64,000 nucleotides of DNA from Cryptosporangium phraense (GTDB lineage: Bacteria > Actinomycetota > Actinomycetes > Mycobacteriales > Cryptosporangiaceae): NCBI RefSeq assembly GCF_006912135.1, contig NZ_VIRS01000031.1:26033-90032 (forward strand), given 5' to 3'. Each line of letters begins with the position of its first letter. The first letter of the stretch is position 1. Of the stretch, positions 17,671 to 28,831 are shown in pieces. The position numbers and the translations under genes were made by a program. Under the pieces are notes generated by a model. The model had not been told where the DNA came from and made no database searches. It saw only the letters and a list, made by a program, of their open reading frames with translations.

Positions 17671-18046
17671 CGCTCCGCCTCGTGTCGCCGTGCCGTCAGC
17701 GTGCCAATGGTGACGGAATTCAAGGTTCATCGACGGACACCCCGCACCGCAGGTCAGAGCTCACGACGGCCCCGGCGGCACCGGTTCCCAAGCTGAGTTC
17801 GATTCCCGTCACCCGCTCGTCGTCGTTCCAGGCTGGAACGCCCGCCGTGCCATTAGGCCGTCGGGGCGAGGTCGCCGTGCCCTGGGAGCCCGTCCGCTTT
17901 GGCGACGCTGGTCAGTGACGGCCTTCCCTCTCACCATCGCCAGCGCGGCCGTCGTACCTGTCTGGTACGGAACCGAGTTGGCCTCCTGGAGCCCCTGAGC
18001 AGGTCCCCTCGCCATGTCGCTCCGGGCTGGCGTTAGGTGGGTCTGG
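17671..18046. other. intergenic, nothing recognised
   Basis: About 375 bp between the small hypothetical gene and the 3' end of the SDR gene. Open frames on both strands are short and biased in composition. No RNA gene, hairpin or repeat stands out. Confidence 0.5.
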
Positions 18047-18784
18047 CTACCACGGCAGAACCTCGTGGTCCTGCCAGAGCAGGCCCGTTGGGGCCGGCGA
18101 CCCATCCGCCTGCACCGCCGGGCGGGTGCACAGCCAGATCGCCGTCTCGGCACCCTCCGCGGCCGACCTCGGCGCCCCCGACCCGCCCAGATCCGTCCGG
18201 CTCCGGCCCGGCGCCACCGCGTCCACGAACAGCCCCCGCCGGCCCAGCCCCGTCTCGTACGCGAAATTCCTCGTCAGCGCGTTCAGGCCCGCCTTGGCCA
18301 CCCGGTACGGGGCCACCCCACCCGTGTTCCCCGGGCCGGTCATCCGGCCCTCGTCCGCCGAGACGTTCACGATCCGGCCGGAGCGTCGGGCCATCATCGC
18401 CGGGGCGAACGCCTGGATGAGCAGGAACGGCGCGTCCAGGACGACCGCCGAGACCGCTCGCCATTCGCGGTAGCTGGCCTTCAACGTCTTCGAGGTCCGG
18501 CTGCCCAGTACTCCGGCCCCGTTGACCAGGATCTCCACCTCACCGATGGCGGCCACCTGCGACGGGAGACGAACGACCGCACCCGGCTGAGCCAGGTCGC
18601 ACGGCGCGGCCACCGCGTCGATCGACTCCGTGCGCAATTTGAACACCGCCTCGTCGAGGCGTTCGGGGTCCCGGGCCACGCACACCACGGTGGCCCCCGC
18701 CCGCCCGAGACCGAGCGCGATCTCGTTTCCGATGCCCCGGCTCGCGCCGGTGACCAGTGCGACCTTGCCGTCCAGAGTCCCCAC
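18047..18784 (-). CDS. short-chain dehydrogenase/reductase
   Basis: A 245-residue classical SDR. Cofactor loop TGASRGIG near residue 12, NGAG (variant of NNAG) in the middle, the catalytic serine in NVSADEG and the Tyr/Lys pair in PYRVAKAG. NAD(P)H-dependent, substrate unknown. The frame extends 24 residues further upstream, but GTG at 18784 puts the Rossmann start (GTLDGKVALVTGASRG) at the usual place. It is divergent from the NAD(P)-binding/DUF2867 gene, whose start is 64 nt away. Confidence 0.88.
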   Translation of the reverse strand: MGTLDGKVALVTGASRGIGNEIALGLGRAGATVVCVARDPERLDEAVFKLRTESIDAVAAPCDLAQPGAVVRLPSQVAAIGEVEILVNGAGVLGSRTSKTLKASYREWRAVSAVVLDAPFLLIQAFAPAMMARRSGRIVNVSADEGRMTGPGNTGGVAPYRVAKAGLNALTRNFAYETGLGRRGLFVDAVAPGRSRTDLGGSGAPRSAAEGAETAIWLCTRPAVQADGSPAPTGLLWQDHEVLPW

Positions 18785-18848
18785 GGCTACCAGCCTTTCA
18801 TGTCCGGCCCGAGATGCAGACTTGGACAAACGGCGCGAGGATCGAGCT

Positions 18849-20366
18849 ATGCGCATACTCGTGACGGGCGCTACCGGCTACATCGGCGGACGTTTGGTGC
18901 CCAGGCTGCTCGAGCAGGGACACACCGTCCGCTGCCTGGTCCGGACGCCCTCGAAACTCCGCGACGTTCCCTGGGCCAAGCACATCGAGATCGTCCAGGG
19001 CGACGTCACCGACCCGGAGTCCGTCCAGAACGCGGCCCAGGGCATCGACGTCCTCTACTACCTCGTCCACAGCCTCGGCACCAAAGGCTTCGACGACCTC
19101 GACCGCCGGGCGGCGGAAACCGTCGCCGACGCCGCCGCGCACCAGAACGTCCAAAGGATCGTTTATCTGGGCGGATTGACCCCCGAAGGGGTGTCCGCCC
19201 GAGACCTCTCGCCCCACCTGCGGTCCCGGACCGAGGTCGGGCAGATCTTTCTCGACTCGTCGGTCCCCACCGTCGTGTTGAACGCGGCGGTCATCATCGG
19301 GTCGGGGTCGGCCTCGTTCGAGATGCTCCGCTACCTCACCGAACGCCTTCCGGCGATGGTGACGCCCCGGTGGGTGCGCAACCGGATCCAGCCGATCGCG
19401 GTCCGGGACGTGCTGCGCTACCTGGTCGAGTCGGCCGAGATCGACAGCACGGTCAACCGGGCGTTCGACATCGGTGGCCCCGACGTCCTGACCTACCGGG
19501 ACATGATGCAGCGCTACGCCCGGGTCGCCGGGCTGCCGCGGCGGTTCATCGTGCCGGTCGGGGTGCTGTCGCCGACGCTCTCGGCGCAGTGGGTGAACGT
19601 GGTGACGCCGGTTCCGCGGGCGATCGCGATCCCGCTCGTGCAGTCGTTGATCCACGAGGTCGTCTGCCACGAGCACGACATCGCCGAGTACGTCCCCGAC
19701 CTGCCCGAGGGGCTGACCCCCTACGACCACGCGGTCGAGCTCGCGCTGCGTCGCATCCGCGACGATGCGGTCGAGACGACCTGGTCCTGGGCCTCGACGC
19801 CGGGTGCGCCGAGCGACCCGCTGCCCAGCGACCCGGAGTGGTCCGGTGGCAGCGCCTATGTCGACGTCCGGGAGCGCGTCACCAAGGCGCACCCGCAGAC
19901 GCTCTGGCGAGTGATCGAGGGCATCGGCGGAGAGAACGGCTGGTACTCGTTCCCGCTGGCCTGGTCGGTGCGCGGCTGGATGGACCGGGTGATCGGCGGG
20001 GCCGGCCTGCGCCGCGGACGCCGGGATCGGGACCAGATCTACGTCGGCGAGGCGCTGGACTGGTGGCGGGTCGAGGAGATCGAGCCCGGCCACCTGCTGC
20101 GGCTGCGGGCGGAGATGCGGGTGCCCGGCCGGGCCTGGCTGGAGCTGACCGTGGCGCCCGATCCGGTCGGCGCACGCTATAGGCAGCGGGCCGTCTTCCT
20201 GCCCCGCGGACTGGCCGGCCACGCATATTGGATCGCGATCGTGCCGTTCCATGGCATCGTTTTCGGAGGAATGGTCCGTAATATCACTAGGGCGGCCGAG
20301 CGGGCGGAGACCGGTGAACCCATGGTCACGGCCACCGGGTTGCCGCTGCAATCTCCAATTCGTTGA
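18849..20366 (+). CDS. NAD(P)-binding epimerase-like domain fused to DUF2867
   Basis: A 505-residue two-domain protein. Residues 1-290 form an extended-SDR/NmrA-like Rossmann domain (MRILVTGATGYIGGRLVPRLL, VYLGGLTPEG, FDIGGPDVLTYRDMM). The C-terminal part from about residue 335 (VDVRERVTKAHPQTLWRVIEGIGGENGWYSF...) matches DUF2867, a SRPBCC-like domain often fused to such reductases. Role unknown; a lipid- or quinone-related reductase is possible. GAGG precedes the chosen ATG by eight bases; upstream codons in the same frame overlap the divergent SDR and are rejected. Confidence 0.88.
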   Translation: MRILVTGATGYIGGRLVPRLLEQGHTVRCLVRTPSKLRDVPWAKHIEIVQGDVTDPESVQNAAQGIDVLYYLVHSLGTKGFDDLDRRAAETVADAAAHQNVQRIVYLGGLTPEGVSARDLSPHLRSRTEVGQIFLDSSVPTVVLNAAVIIGSGSASFEMLRYLTERLPAMVTPRWVRNRIQPIAVRDVLRYLVESAEIDSTVNRAFDIGGPDVLTYRDMMQRYARVAGLPRRFIVPVGVLSPTLSAQWVNVVTPVPRAIAIPLVQSLIHEVVCHEHDIAEYVPDLPEGLTPYDHAVELALRRIRDDAVETTWSWASTPGAPSDPLPSDPEWSGGSAYVDVRERVTKAHPQTLWRVIEGIGGENGWYSFPLAWSVRGWMDRVIGGAGLRRGRRDRDQIYVGEALDWWRVEEIEPGHLLRLRAEMRVPGRAWLELTVAPDPVGARYRQRAVFLPRGLAGHAYWIAIVPFHGIVFGGMVRNITRAAERAETGEPMVTATGLPLQSPIR

Positions 20367-20396
20367 GAATGGGCTGAGCTGCGGCGTCACTAAGTA

Positions 20397-20412
20397 GGTA
20401 CAGCCAAGTACC
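20397..20412. promoter_or_regulatory. candidate MarR operator
   Basis: Inverted repeat GGTAC-AGCCAA-GTACC, 36 nt upstream of the marR-type start. MarR proteins usually bind short palindromes overlapping their own promoters. The assignment rests on position and symmetry only. Confidence 0.35.
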
Positions 20413-20447
20413 CTGCTCGGAATACTGTGGCCGACGGAGGAGCGCCG

Positions 20448-20882
20448 GTGAGCGAGCAGGACCATGACCGGGTCGAACGGGAGCTCTCCCTCCTCATCCG
20501 GCAATACCGGACGTTGATGGTGACGAGCGCGTCGACGGTTCACACCGGTCTGGAGCTCAGCGCGTACGCGACGCTGCGGCTGCTCGACACGGACGGACCG
20601 CTCCGCGCGTCGACGATCGGCGAGCGGTTCGCGCTGGACAAGTCGACGGTGAGCCGCCAGCTGAGCCGGCTGATCGACTGGGGACTCGTCGAGCGCACCC
20701 CAGATCCCTCGGACGGCCGGGCGCACCTGGTCGCGATCACGCCGACCGGCCACGACCGGCTGACCGGCGTCAGCAACGATCGCAAGCAGGAGATCCGGCG
20801 CCTGCTGGAGCTGTGGGACGAGAAGGACGTCGCCGAGTTCGGTAGGTTGCTCGAGCTTTTCAACCGGACGAACGCCGGGTGA
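20448..20882 (+). CDS. MarR family transcriptional regulator
   Basis: A 144-residue MarR protein. Dimerisation helices flank the winged helix: LSAYATLRLLDTDGPLRASTIGERFALDKSTVSRQLSRLIDWGLVERTPDPSDGR, followed by the wing AHLVAITPTG. Usually senses small phenolic or oxidant ligands. The GTG at 20448 is chosen because GGAGG lies seven bases upstream; a start at 20427 adds seven residues. The preceding DUF2867 fusion gene and the following pRiA4b-like gene are on the same strand; either could be a target. Confidence 0.92.
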   Translation: MSEQDHDRVERELSLLIRQYRTLMVTSASTVHTGLELSAYATLRLLDTDGPLRASTIGERFALDKSTVSRQLSRLIDWGLVERTPDPSDGRAHLVAITPTGHDRLTGVSNDRKQEIRRLLELWDEKDVAEFGRLLELFNRTNAG

Positions 20883-20913
20883 TACTCCGTTATCGGGCGG
20901 GGATAGTGGGGTT

Positions 20914-21408
20914 ATGCGACGCAGAAATTGGCTGGCGATCCAGGTCGAGGTGATCGCCGGTGCGGACAGCCCGCTGTGGCCACGGCCCGGACGGCTGTTC
21001 GCGGTGGCCCGCTCGCACTCGTTCGCCGAGTTCGGAGCGGCCGTCGACCAGGCGCTGGCGCGCTGGGATCTCCCCAAGCCGGCCCAGTTCGTGCTGGCCG
21101 ACGGCGTCCGGGTGGAGGACACCGAGCTCACCAAGATGGGCGAGCTGAACCAGGACGACCAGTTCGCCTACGTGTTCGACGGGAGCTGGGCCCACCTCTG
21201 CACGGTGATCGAGCGTCCGTTCGACCCGCGGAAGACCCGCCTCGGCGGGGTCCCCGAGCTCCCGACGCCCTACTGGGGCTGGGGTGCGCTGCCCGACCAG
21301 CACGGCCTGCGCTGGCCCAAGGACGACGGGCAGAAGCCCGGCCCCCGGCAGCCGGCCCAGCCCTACGACGACCTTCCGCCGCTGCTCCCCGGCTGGGGCG
21401 GTCAGTAG
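20914..21408 (+). CDS. pRiA4b ORF-3-like domain protein
   Basis: A 164-residue protein with the pRiA4b ORF-3 fold signature: an N-terminal VTI/QVEVIAG-like strand with RLFAVARSHSFAEFGAAVDQAL, then TELTKMGELNQDDQFAYVFDGSWAHLCTVIE. The family is widespread in chromosomes and some mobile elements, function unknown. The last 60 residues are Pro/Gly/Trp-rich and look disordered. No transposase or plasmid gene is nearby. Its last seven bases overlap the stop of the convergent membrane-protein gene. Confidence 0.8.
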   Translation: MRRRNWLAIQVEVIAGADSPLWPRPGRLFAVARSHSFAEFGAAVDQALARWDLPKPAQFVLADGVRVEDTELTKMGELNQDDQFAYVFDGSWAHLCTVIERPFDPRKTRLGGVPELPTPYWGWGALPDQHGLRWPKDDGQKPGPRQPAQPYDDLPPLLPGWGGQ

Positions 21409-21944
21409 CGGTAGGCCTGCAGGCGCTTCTTGTGCGACGACCGGCGCAGCCCGACGACCAGCGCGATGATGCCGCCGATCGTGATGCCGAGGCAGGGCAG
21501 CCCGGCCAGCGCAGCGATGCCGCCGGCCACGCTCCCGGCGAACATCCCGAGCTCGGGCTTCCCGCCGAGCGCGTACCGGCCCGCGTCACACTTGATCGAG
21601 TAGGTGCCCGCCTTCTCGACCGTGATCGTCGAGGCCCAGGTCCAGCTGCTGCCGTCGCGGGTGAACGTGAACGTCCCGCCCGGGGTGGTGGCGGTGATGC
21701 CGTCGCCGTAGCTGCAGGACGTGGACGAGCCCTCGGGGACGAAGATGCCGTAGACGCCGGGTTGGAGGTCGATCTCCCCGCTCTGCGCCGTGCGGGTGAA
21801 GTCGGGGATCGACTTGACCGCCGACACGACGCCCAGGGCGAACGCCCCGACGCCGACCGCGGTGAAGAGTACGGCGATGAGCACCGCGACGACGTACCAG
21901 ACGCGGCGGGGGCGGAGTTGACGGGAGTCGACCGGGTAGGCCAT
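21402..21944 (-). CDS. hypothetical membrane protein, divergent from clpB
   Basis: A 180-residue protein with an N-terminal membrane helix (VWYVVAVLIAVLFTAVGVGAFALGVV), an extracytoplasmic domain of about 80 residues with three cysteines (SCSYGDGI, KCDAGRY), and one or two C-terminal helices (SVAGGIAALAGLPCLGITIGGIIALVVGL) with a basic tail. No family recognised with certainty. The extracytoplasmic part reads like a small beta-sandwich (GVYGIFVPEGSS, TFTFTRDGSSWTWASTITVEKAGTYSIKC). The ATG lies only 27 nt from the clpB HAIR element, so HspR could also control it. Confidence 0.75.
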   Translation of the reverse strand: MAYPVDSRQLRPRRVWYVVAVLIAVLFTAVGVGAFALGVVSAVKSIPDFTRTAQSGEIDLQPGVYGIFVPEGSSTSCSYGDGITATTPGGTFTFTRDGSSWTWASTITVEKAGTYSIKCDAGRYALGGKPELGMFAGSVAGGIAALAGLPCLGITIGGIIALVVGLRRSSHKKRLQAYRY

Positions 21945-21971
21945 GCCGACATCTTGCCGTGCTCTGGCAAA

Positions 21972-21992
21972 GTTGAGTGGAATACACTCAAG
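21972..21992. promoter_or_regulatory. HAIR element between clpB and the divergent membrane-protein gene
   Basis: GTTGAGT-N7-ACTCAAG differs from the HspR consensus CTTGAGT-N7-ACTCAAG at one base. It is 60 nt upstream of clpB and 27 nt upstream of the minus-strand membrane-protein gene. It is a better match than the dnaK site. Confidence 0.9.
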
Positions 21993-22052
21993 TTTGTTGC
22001 CGTTCTTCGAATCGACTAAGACCTTCGTCCGACGGGAGCCACGCAGCCCGAT

Positions 22053-24653
<2,601 letters not shown>

Positions 24654-24657
24654 TTTT

Positions 24658-24687
24658 CAAGGGGCGCCCCGGCCGGGGCGCCCCTTG
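24658..24687. terminator. bidirectional terminator between clpB and the aldo/keto reductase gene
   Basis: Perfect 13-bp arms CAAGGGGCGCCCC and GGGGCGCCCCTTG around the loop GGCC, lying between two convergent stops (24653 and 24693). No long T-run on either side, as is usual in GC-rich actinobacteria. Confidence 0.85.
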
Positions 24688-24692
24688 GGCGA

Positions 24693-25517
24693 CTAGAAGA
24701 AGTCCTTCTCCGGGTTCCCGCCGATGCGGTGGCCGGGCAGTGCGCTGATCGCGTCCATCTGGGCGTCGGTCAGCTCGAAGTCGAAGACCTCGAAGTTCTC
24801 CTTGATCCGCGACGGGGTCACGGACTTCGGGAACACGATGTTGCCGAGCTGGACGTGCCAGCGCAGCACGGTCTGGGCCGGGGTGCGGCCGACCTCGTCG
24901 GCGATCTTCGCCAGCGCCGGCTCCTCGAGCAGGCCCTGGCCCTGGCCGATCGGGCTCCAGGCCTCGGTCAGGATGCCGTGCTCCGCGTTGAACGCGCGCA
25001 GCTCGTCCTGGTTGAAGCCGGGGTGCAGCTCGATCTGGTTCACCGCCGGGGTGACGTCGGTCTTCTCCAGCAGGTTGAACAGCTGCGCCTGGTGGAAGTT
25101 CGACACGCCGATCGCGCGCGCCCGGCCTTCGGCCAGGACCTTCTCCAGCTCCCGCCAGGCCTCGACGTACAGGTCACCGCGGTCCGGCCGCGGCCAGTGG
25201 ATCAGGTACAGGTCGACGTGGTCGACGCCGAGGTTCTGCAGGCTGGTCTCGAACGCTTCCCGGGCCCGGGCGTGGTCGGGGTTCGCCAGCTTCGTCGTGA
25301 TGAAGATGTCTTCGCGCGGGACGCCGGAGTCCCGGATCGCCTGGCCGACGCCCTGCTCGTTGCCGTACGCGGCGGCCGTGTCGACGTGCCGGTAGCCCGT
25401 CTCCAGTGCGACCCGGAGCGCGTCGACGATCTCGTCCGACGAGACCTGCCACACCCCGAAGCCGAGCTGAGGGATCTGGACCCCGTTGTTCAAGGTCAGG
25501 TTAGGCACGTTGCCCAT
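24693..25517 (-). CDS. aldo/keto reductase
   Basis: A 274-residue NADPH-dependent AKR of the 2,5-diketo-D-gluconate reductase-like group. The tetrad is visible: Asp in HVDTAAAYGNE, Tyr in the same motif, Lys in ITTKLAN and His in LIHWPRP. GVSNFH, NQIELHP and the NADPH-binding IVFPKSVTPSRIKEN are standard. The substrate cannot be deduced. Start ATG has GGAAGGA a few bases upstream. Convergent with clpB across a strong hairpin. Confidence 0.95.
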   Translation of the reverse strand: MGNVPNLTLNNGVQIPQLGFGVWQVSSDEIVDALRVALETGYRHVDTAAAYGNEQGVGQAIRDSGVPREDIFITTKLANPDHARAREAFETSLQNLGVDHVDLYLIHWPRPDRGDLYVEAWRELEKVLAEGRARAIGVSNFHQAQLFNLLEKTDVTPAVNQIELHPGFNQDELRAFNAEHGILTEAWSPIGQGQGLLEEPALAKIADEVGRTPAQTVLRWHVQLGNIVFPKSVTPSRIKENFEVFDFELTDAQMDAISALPGHRIGGNPEKDFF

Positions 25518-25531
25518 GTGGGTCCTTCCTC

Positions 25532-25547
25532 TGATCAGTACCGATCA
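25532..25547. promoter_or_regulatory. possible operator upstream of the aldo/keto reductase gene
   Basis: TGATC-N6-GATCA inverted repeat with a further GATCA nearby, 15 nt upstream of the start codon. Short and found by eye; could be chance. Confidence 0.25.
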
Positions 25548-25576
25548 AGGATCACCCACGAGCCCGGACGAGAAAC

Positions 25577-26929
25577 CTAGGGGCCGGTGATCGCCTGGCG
25601 GAGGGCGGTTGCTTCGGCGGGGTCGGGGCCGTAGGCGGCGACCAGCTTCCCGTCCTGCCGGTCGAACTGCGCGACGAACGGGCGGCCGCCCTGCGTCCCC
25701 AGGTACGCGACGGTCGGCTGGCCGTCGGTCGCCCACGGCACGCGGTCGGGGCCGGCCGCCGTCACCTCGATCATCCGGCGCCAGTCGGCCAGCTCGGAGT
25801 CGGCCGGCGTCCGCTCGTACCAGGCCTGGGCGCTGCGGTCGAACGTGTCCATCACGTCGCCGTCGTCCAGGTCGTTCGTGGCGCAGCCCTTCCCGTCGCG
25901 GAGGCACTCGGTGGCCAGCGGAGCACGGGCGATCGCGCTCGCGCTGGCCGTCACCTGGTACTTCGTCGTCGACATGGGGGCGCCGGGCGCGGTCGCCGAC
26001 GCGTAGAACTTCCGCCAGGCCGGCGTCGTCACCCGGCAGCTGACGTCGGCCGCGGCCGACGCGGGCACCTCGGCACGCCCGGACCGGCAGCGGCCCAGCA
26101 CGGTGCGGTTGCCGGTGACCCGGCCGTCGAGCACCGCGGTGACCGGCTCCTCGTCCGACGGGTTGCGGACCCGGCCGGTCACCGTGCAGCCCTGGGCGTC
26201 GCAGGTGTGGCGCAGCGCGCCCTCGAACTGCAGGGTCGTGTACGCGTCGTAGCTGCCGGTCCGCAGCGCGGGCAGCCCGAGCGCGACGTCCCGCGCGATC
26301 TGCGCGGTGGGCCCGGGCGGCGTGATCACGAAGTTCACCGCGGTGCGCGGGCCGAGCAGGCTGCCCTCGGTGCGCACCACCTGGTACGGCTTCTCGGCCG
26401 TCACCCAGAGCGTCCCGGCGGTCGCCTCGACCTTGCGCACCTGCACCTTGTCGACCTCGGTCACCGGCGGCATGCCCTCGATCTGCAGCGAGCCGAACGC
26501 GTCGTCGACGAGCTTCCCCAGTGCCTCGGGCTTGAGCTTCGCGGCCGGGTCGAACCCGATCGTGGTCGCGGACACCGCGACCCAGACGTCGTCGTAGGTG
26601 TCGGCCCGGTTGTCCGGCGCCCACCAGGCCGCCGGGGCCTTCACGTAGGTGGTCGAGTCCACGACCAGGGTCTGGGCCGCGATCCCGTTCCGCCGGATCT
26701 TCCCCGCGCCTTCACCGGCGCCGTTGAGCCGGACGTCGACGGCGATCTCCTCGCCGCGGCCGTCCTGCACCGTCCCGTTGATCCGGACGCCGTTGGCCTG
26801 CTCGAGGTTCGACGCCGCAATTCGGACGTGATTCGCCACCGAGTCGTAGCTGACCATCTTGCCGTCGATCGGGCTGCATCCAGTCACGACCAGCGCAAGA
26901 GCCAGCAGGGCAGCTACCCGGTACCGCAA
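25577..26929 (-). CDS. hypothetical lipoprotein
   Basis: A 450-residue secreted lipoprotein. The signal peptide RYRVAALLALALVVTGC ends in a lipobox with the lipidated cysteine near residue 18. The N-terminal half (VNHV-like start, NGTVQDGRGEEIAVDVRLNGAGEG, TTYVKAPAAWWAP) resembles the fold of mycobacterial LppX/LprG-type carriers in pattern only; the remainder is not recognised. The start is TTG, supported by GGAGGAG about eight bases upstream. It carries several cysteines in the second half, suggesting disulfides outside the membrane. Confidence 0.8.
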   Translation of the reverse strand: MRYRVAALLALALVVTGCSPIDGKMVSYDSVANHVRIAASNLEQANGVRINGTVQDGRGEEIAVDVRLNGAGEGAGKIRRNGIAAQTLVVDSTTYVKAPAAWWAPDNRADTYDDVWVAVSATTIGFDPAAKLKPEALGKLVDDAFGSLQIEGMPPVTEVDKVQVRKVEATAGTLWVTAEKPYQVVRTEGSLLGPRTAVNFVITPPGPTAQIARDVALGLPALRTGSYDAYTTLQFEGALRHTCDAQGCTVTGRVRNPSDEEPVTAVLDGRVTGNRTVLGRCRSGRAEVPASAAADVSCRVTTPAWRKFYASATAPGAPMSTTKYQVTASASAIARAPLATECLRDGKGCATNDLDDGDVMDTFDRSAQAWYERTPADSELADWRRMIEVTAAGPDRVPWATDGQPTVAYLGTQGGRPFVAQFDRQDGKLVAAYGPDPAEATALRQAITGP

Positions 26930-27120
26930 ACCGAGACTCCTCCCCCGATCGTCCGGAACTCCAGCTTACGGACCCGCTGATCTCCCATGATCCGTGGCCG
27001 GACCGGTCTGTCGCCCTGCTGACCCCGAAACCAGCCGGAAATAGGAGTAACCGATCGTCGATCGGCCCTCCCGGGCGGACCGCCGGGGCGACCGCTGGCG
27101 CGGGTTGGCAAACTGCTGTC

Positions 27121-28116
27121 ATGGCGCTGTTCGAACGTCGCTCACGTGACCCGCGTGACAGCATCGCCGCGTTCTGGACCTGGTGGGCCCGCACCCGCGA
27201 TCAGGTGGGCGCCGGCCTCGACCGGGACGACCTCGGCAAGCTGCACCGCGACCTCACCGGACGTGTGCGCGCCATCCACCCCGAGCTCGCCTGGGAGCTG
27301 ACGTCCGGCCGGTCGGCCAAGCACGCGCTGGTGGTCAGCCCGGAGGGGTCGCCCGCGCTGCGTCCGGTGACCGAGCGGTGGCTGCGCGCCGGCCCCGGGC
27401 CGGACGCCGACTGGGAGTACTACGCCTCCCGTCAGCCCGACCCGACCGCCTACACCGGCTCGGTGCAGCTCGGCGGCCGTCCCTTTCAGCCGGGCTCGGC
27501 CCGGTTCGGGTACGAGATCGACCTCGACCGCGCCCGGGTGCACGTCGCGGTCTGGCACCCCGACTTTCCCCGCTTGGACGAGGCGGTCCGGCTGCAGGCG
27601 TCGTTCCTGCTGCTCGACTGGGCCCTGGGCGAGGACGACGTCGAGCGCTGGCTGGGCGAGGTCAAGGTCACCGGAGAAGACCAGCCGAACGACGTCGAGG
27701 AGCTGCGGGCCGCGGTCGCCGAGCTGGCCACGCATTACAAGTTCGGCGAATGGGTGACGGTCGACGGGTTCGACGACCGGGACCGGCCGGTCACCGTGCG
27801 GGTCCGGGTGCCGTTCGCCCGCCTCGACTACCCGCTCTACGACCTGCATGGCCGGGTCCGGATGCCGTTCGAACCCGGTTCGGCCGAGGAAGCGGCGCTG
27901 GACGGCGTCCAGAACGGGTTGCTGGGGCGGCTCGGGGACTCCGCGGTGCTGGTCGCCGTCGTCACGATGGCCGGCGTCCGCACGTTGCACCTGTACGCGG
28001 ACAGCAACGGCGTGGTGCCGGACCAGGTCGCGACCTGGGCCGGTCAGCAGACCATCCAGGTGACCCAGGAGTGGCGTCCGGACCCCGGCTGGGAAGCCGT
28101 GCGCGGTTTGTATTGA
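27121..28116 (+). CDS. hypothetical protein, possible DUF695-like domain
   Basis: A 331-residue cytoplasmic protein with no membrane segment. The opening FERRSRDPRDSIAAFWTWWARTRDQV and the middle WEYYASRQPDPTAYTGSVQLGGRPF resemble proteins annotated DUF695; the link is tentative. The second half has LLLDWALGEDDVERWLGEVKV and ends in QEWRPDPGWEAVRGLY. Composition is rich in Trp, Asp and Arg without low-complexity bias. The ATG has no clear ribosome-binding site. Neighbours give no functional hint. Confidence 0.75.
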   Translation: MALFERRSRDPRDSIAAFWTWWARTRDQVGAGLDRDDLGKLHRDLTGRVRAIHPELAWELTSGRSAKHALVVSPEGSPALRPVTERWLRAGPGPDADWEYYASRQPDPTAYTGSVQLGGRPFQPGSARFGYEIDLDRARVHVAVWHPDFPRLDEAVRLQASFLLLDWALGEDDVERWLGEVKVTGEDQPNDVEELRAAVAELATHYKFGEWVTVDGFDDRDRPVTVRVRVPFARLDYPLYDLHGRVRMPFEPGSAEEAALDGVQNGLLGRLGDSAVLVAVVTMAGVRTLHLYADSNGVVPDQVATWAGQQTIQVTQEWRPDPGWEAVRGLY

Positions 28117-28224
28117 TGTCGGGAAATTGACGGCCTGTTCTTCACAGATGTCTCTTAAGGAATCAGCGCTGTTACGGCAGGGTAGGGGACCTCAACTTCT
28201 CTGTACGGCACTGAAAGGACCCGC

Positions 28225-28773
28225 ATGACATACAACCCGCCCCCGCCGGGTGCGGCCGGCCCGCCCCCGCCACTCCCCGGGCAGGCCCCCCGCGGACCTC
28301 GACCGGCGACCGTCACGATGGCCGCCTACGTCCTGGTCGGCGAGGCGGTGTTACTGCTGCTCGGGGCGGTGGTCTCGCTGCTCGCGCAGGACACCATCAA
28401 AGAGGCGACCGACAAGTACCTGGACGACCAGAACCTGACCAGCTCGAGCACCAACGGCACCGCGAGCCAGGTCTTCGGGATCGTGTTCGGGCTGATCTTC
28501 GCGGCCGCGTTCATCGGTCTGGCGCTCGGCGTGCTGCGCGGGGCCAACGTCGCCCGGATCATCGCCTGGGTCGTGTCCGGCCTCGCGCTGTGCTGCGTCG
28601 GCGTGTCGACCGCGTTCTCGCTCGCGGTCATCTCGAAGTACCTGCCCGGCGGGTACCTCGCGTACAGCTACCTCGTGACGTTCCTCGAACTGGCGGGCTT
28701 CGTCGCGATCATCGTTCTGCTGGCGCTCCCGGCGTCGAACGCGTACTTCCGTAAGCCGGCCGCCGGCTACTGA
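28225..28773 (+). CDS. hypothetical four-helix membrane protein with Pro-rich head
   Basis: A 182-residue protein: a cytoplasmic Pro/Gly head (MTYNPPPPGAAGPPPP), then about four membrane helices (VTMAAYVLVGEAVLLLLGAVV, VFGIVFGLIFAAAFIGLALGVL, IIAWVVSGLALCCVGVSTAF, YLVTFLELAGFVAIIVLLAL). This layout is common among uncharacterised actinobacterial membrane proteins. GAAAGGAC precedes the ATG. A hairpin follows the stop by ten bases. Confidence 0.8.
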   Translation: MTYNPPPPGAAGPPPPLPGQAPRGPRPATVTMAAYVLVGEAVLLLLGAVVSLLAQDTIKEATDKYLDDQNLTSSSTNGTASQVFGIVFGLIFAAAFIGLALGVLRGANVARIIAWVVSGLALCCVGVSTAFSLAVISKYLPGGYLAYSYLVTFLELAGFVAIIVLLALPASNAYFRKPAAGY

Positions 28774-28783
28774 GGTTCGTCCG

Positions 28784-28814
28784 CGGGGTCGGCAGGAAGT
28801 TCCTGCCGGCCCCG
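28784..28814 (+). terminator. terminator after the membrane-protein gene
   Basis: Fifteen-base arms CGGGGTCGGCAGGAA and TTCCTGCCGGCCCCG, with one G-T pair, meeting at a central G; the true loop must be a few bases wider. It separates the membrane-protein gene from the SDR gene. Confidence 0.75.
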
Positions 28815-28831
28815 TTCCCATGAGGGGGGTC

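Noticed and set aside
20914..21408. Plasmid or transposon remnant, because of the pRiA4b ORF-3 name
   Set aside because: The family is common in chromosomes; no transposase, integrase, inverted repeats or target duplications were found around it.
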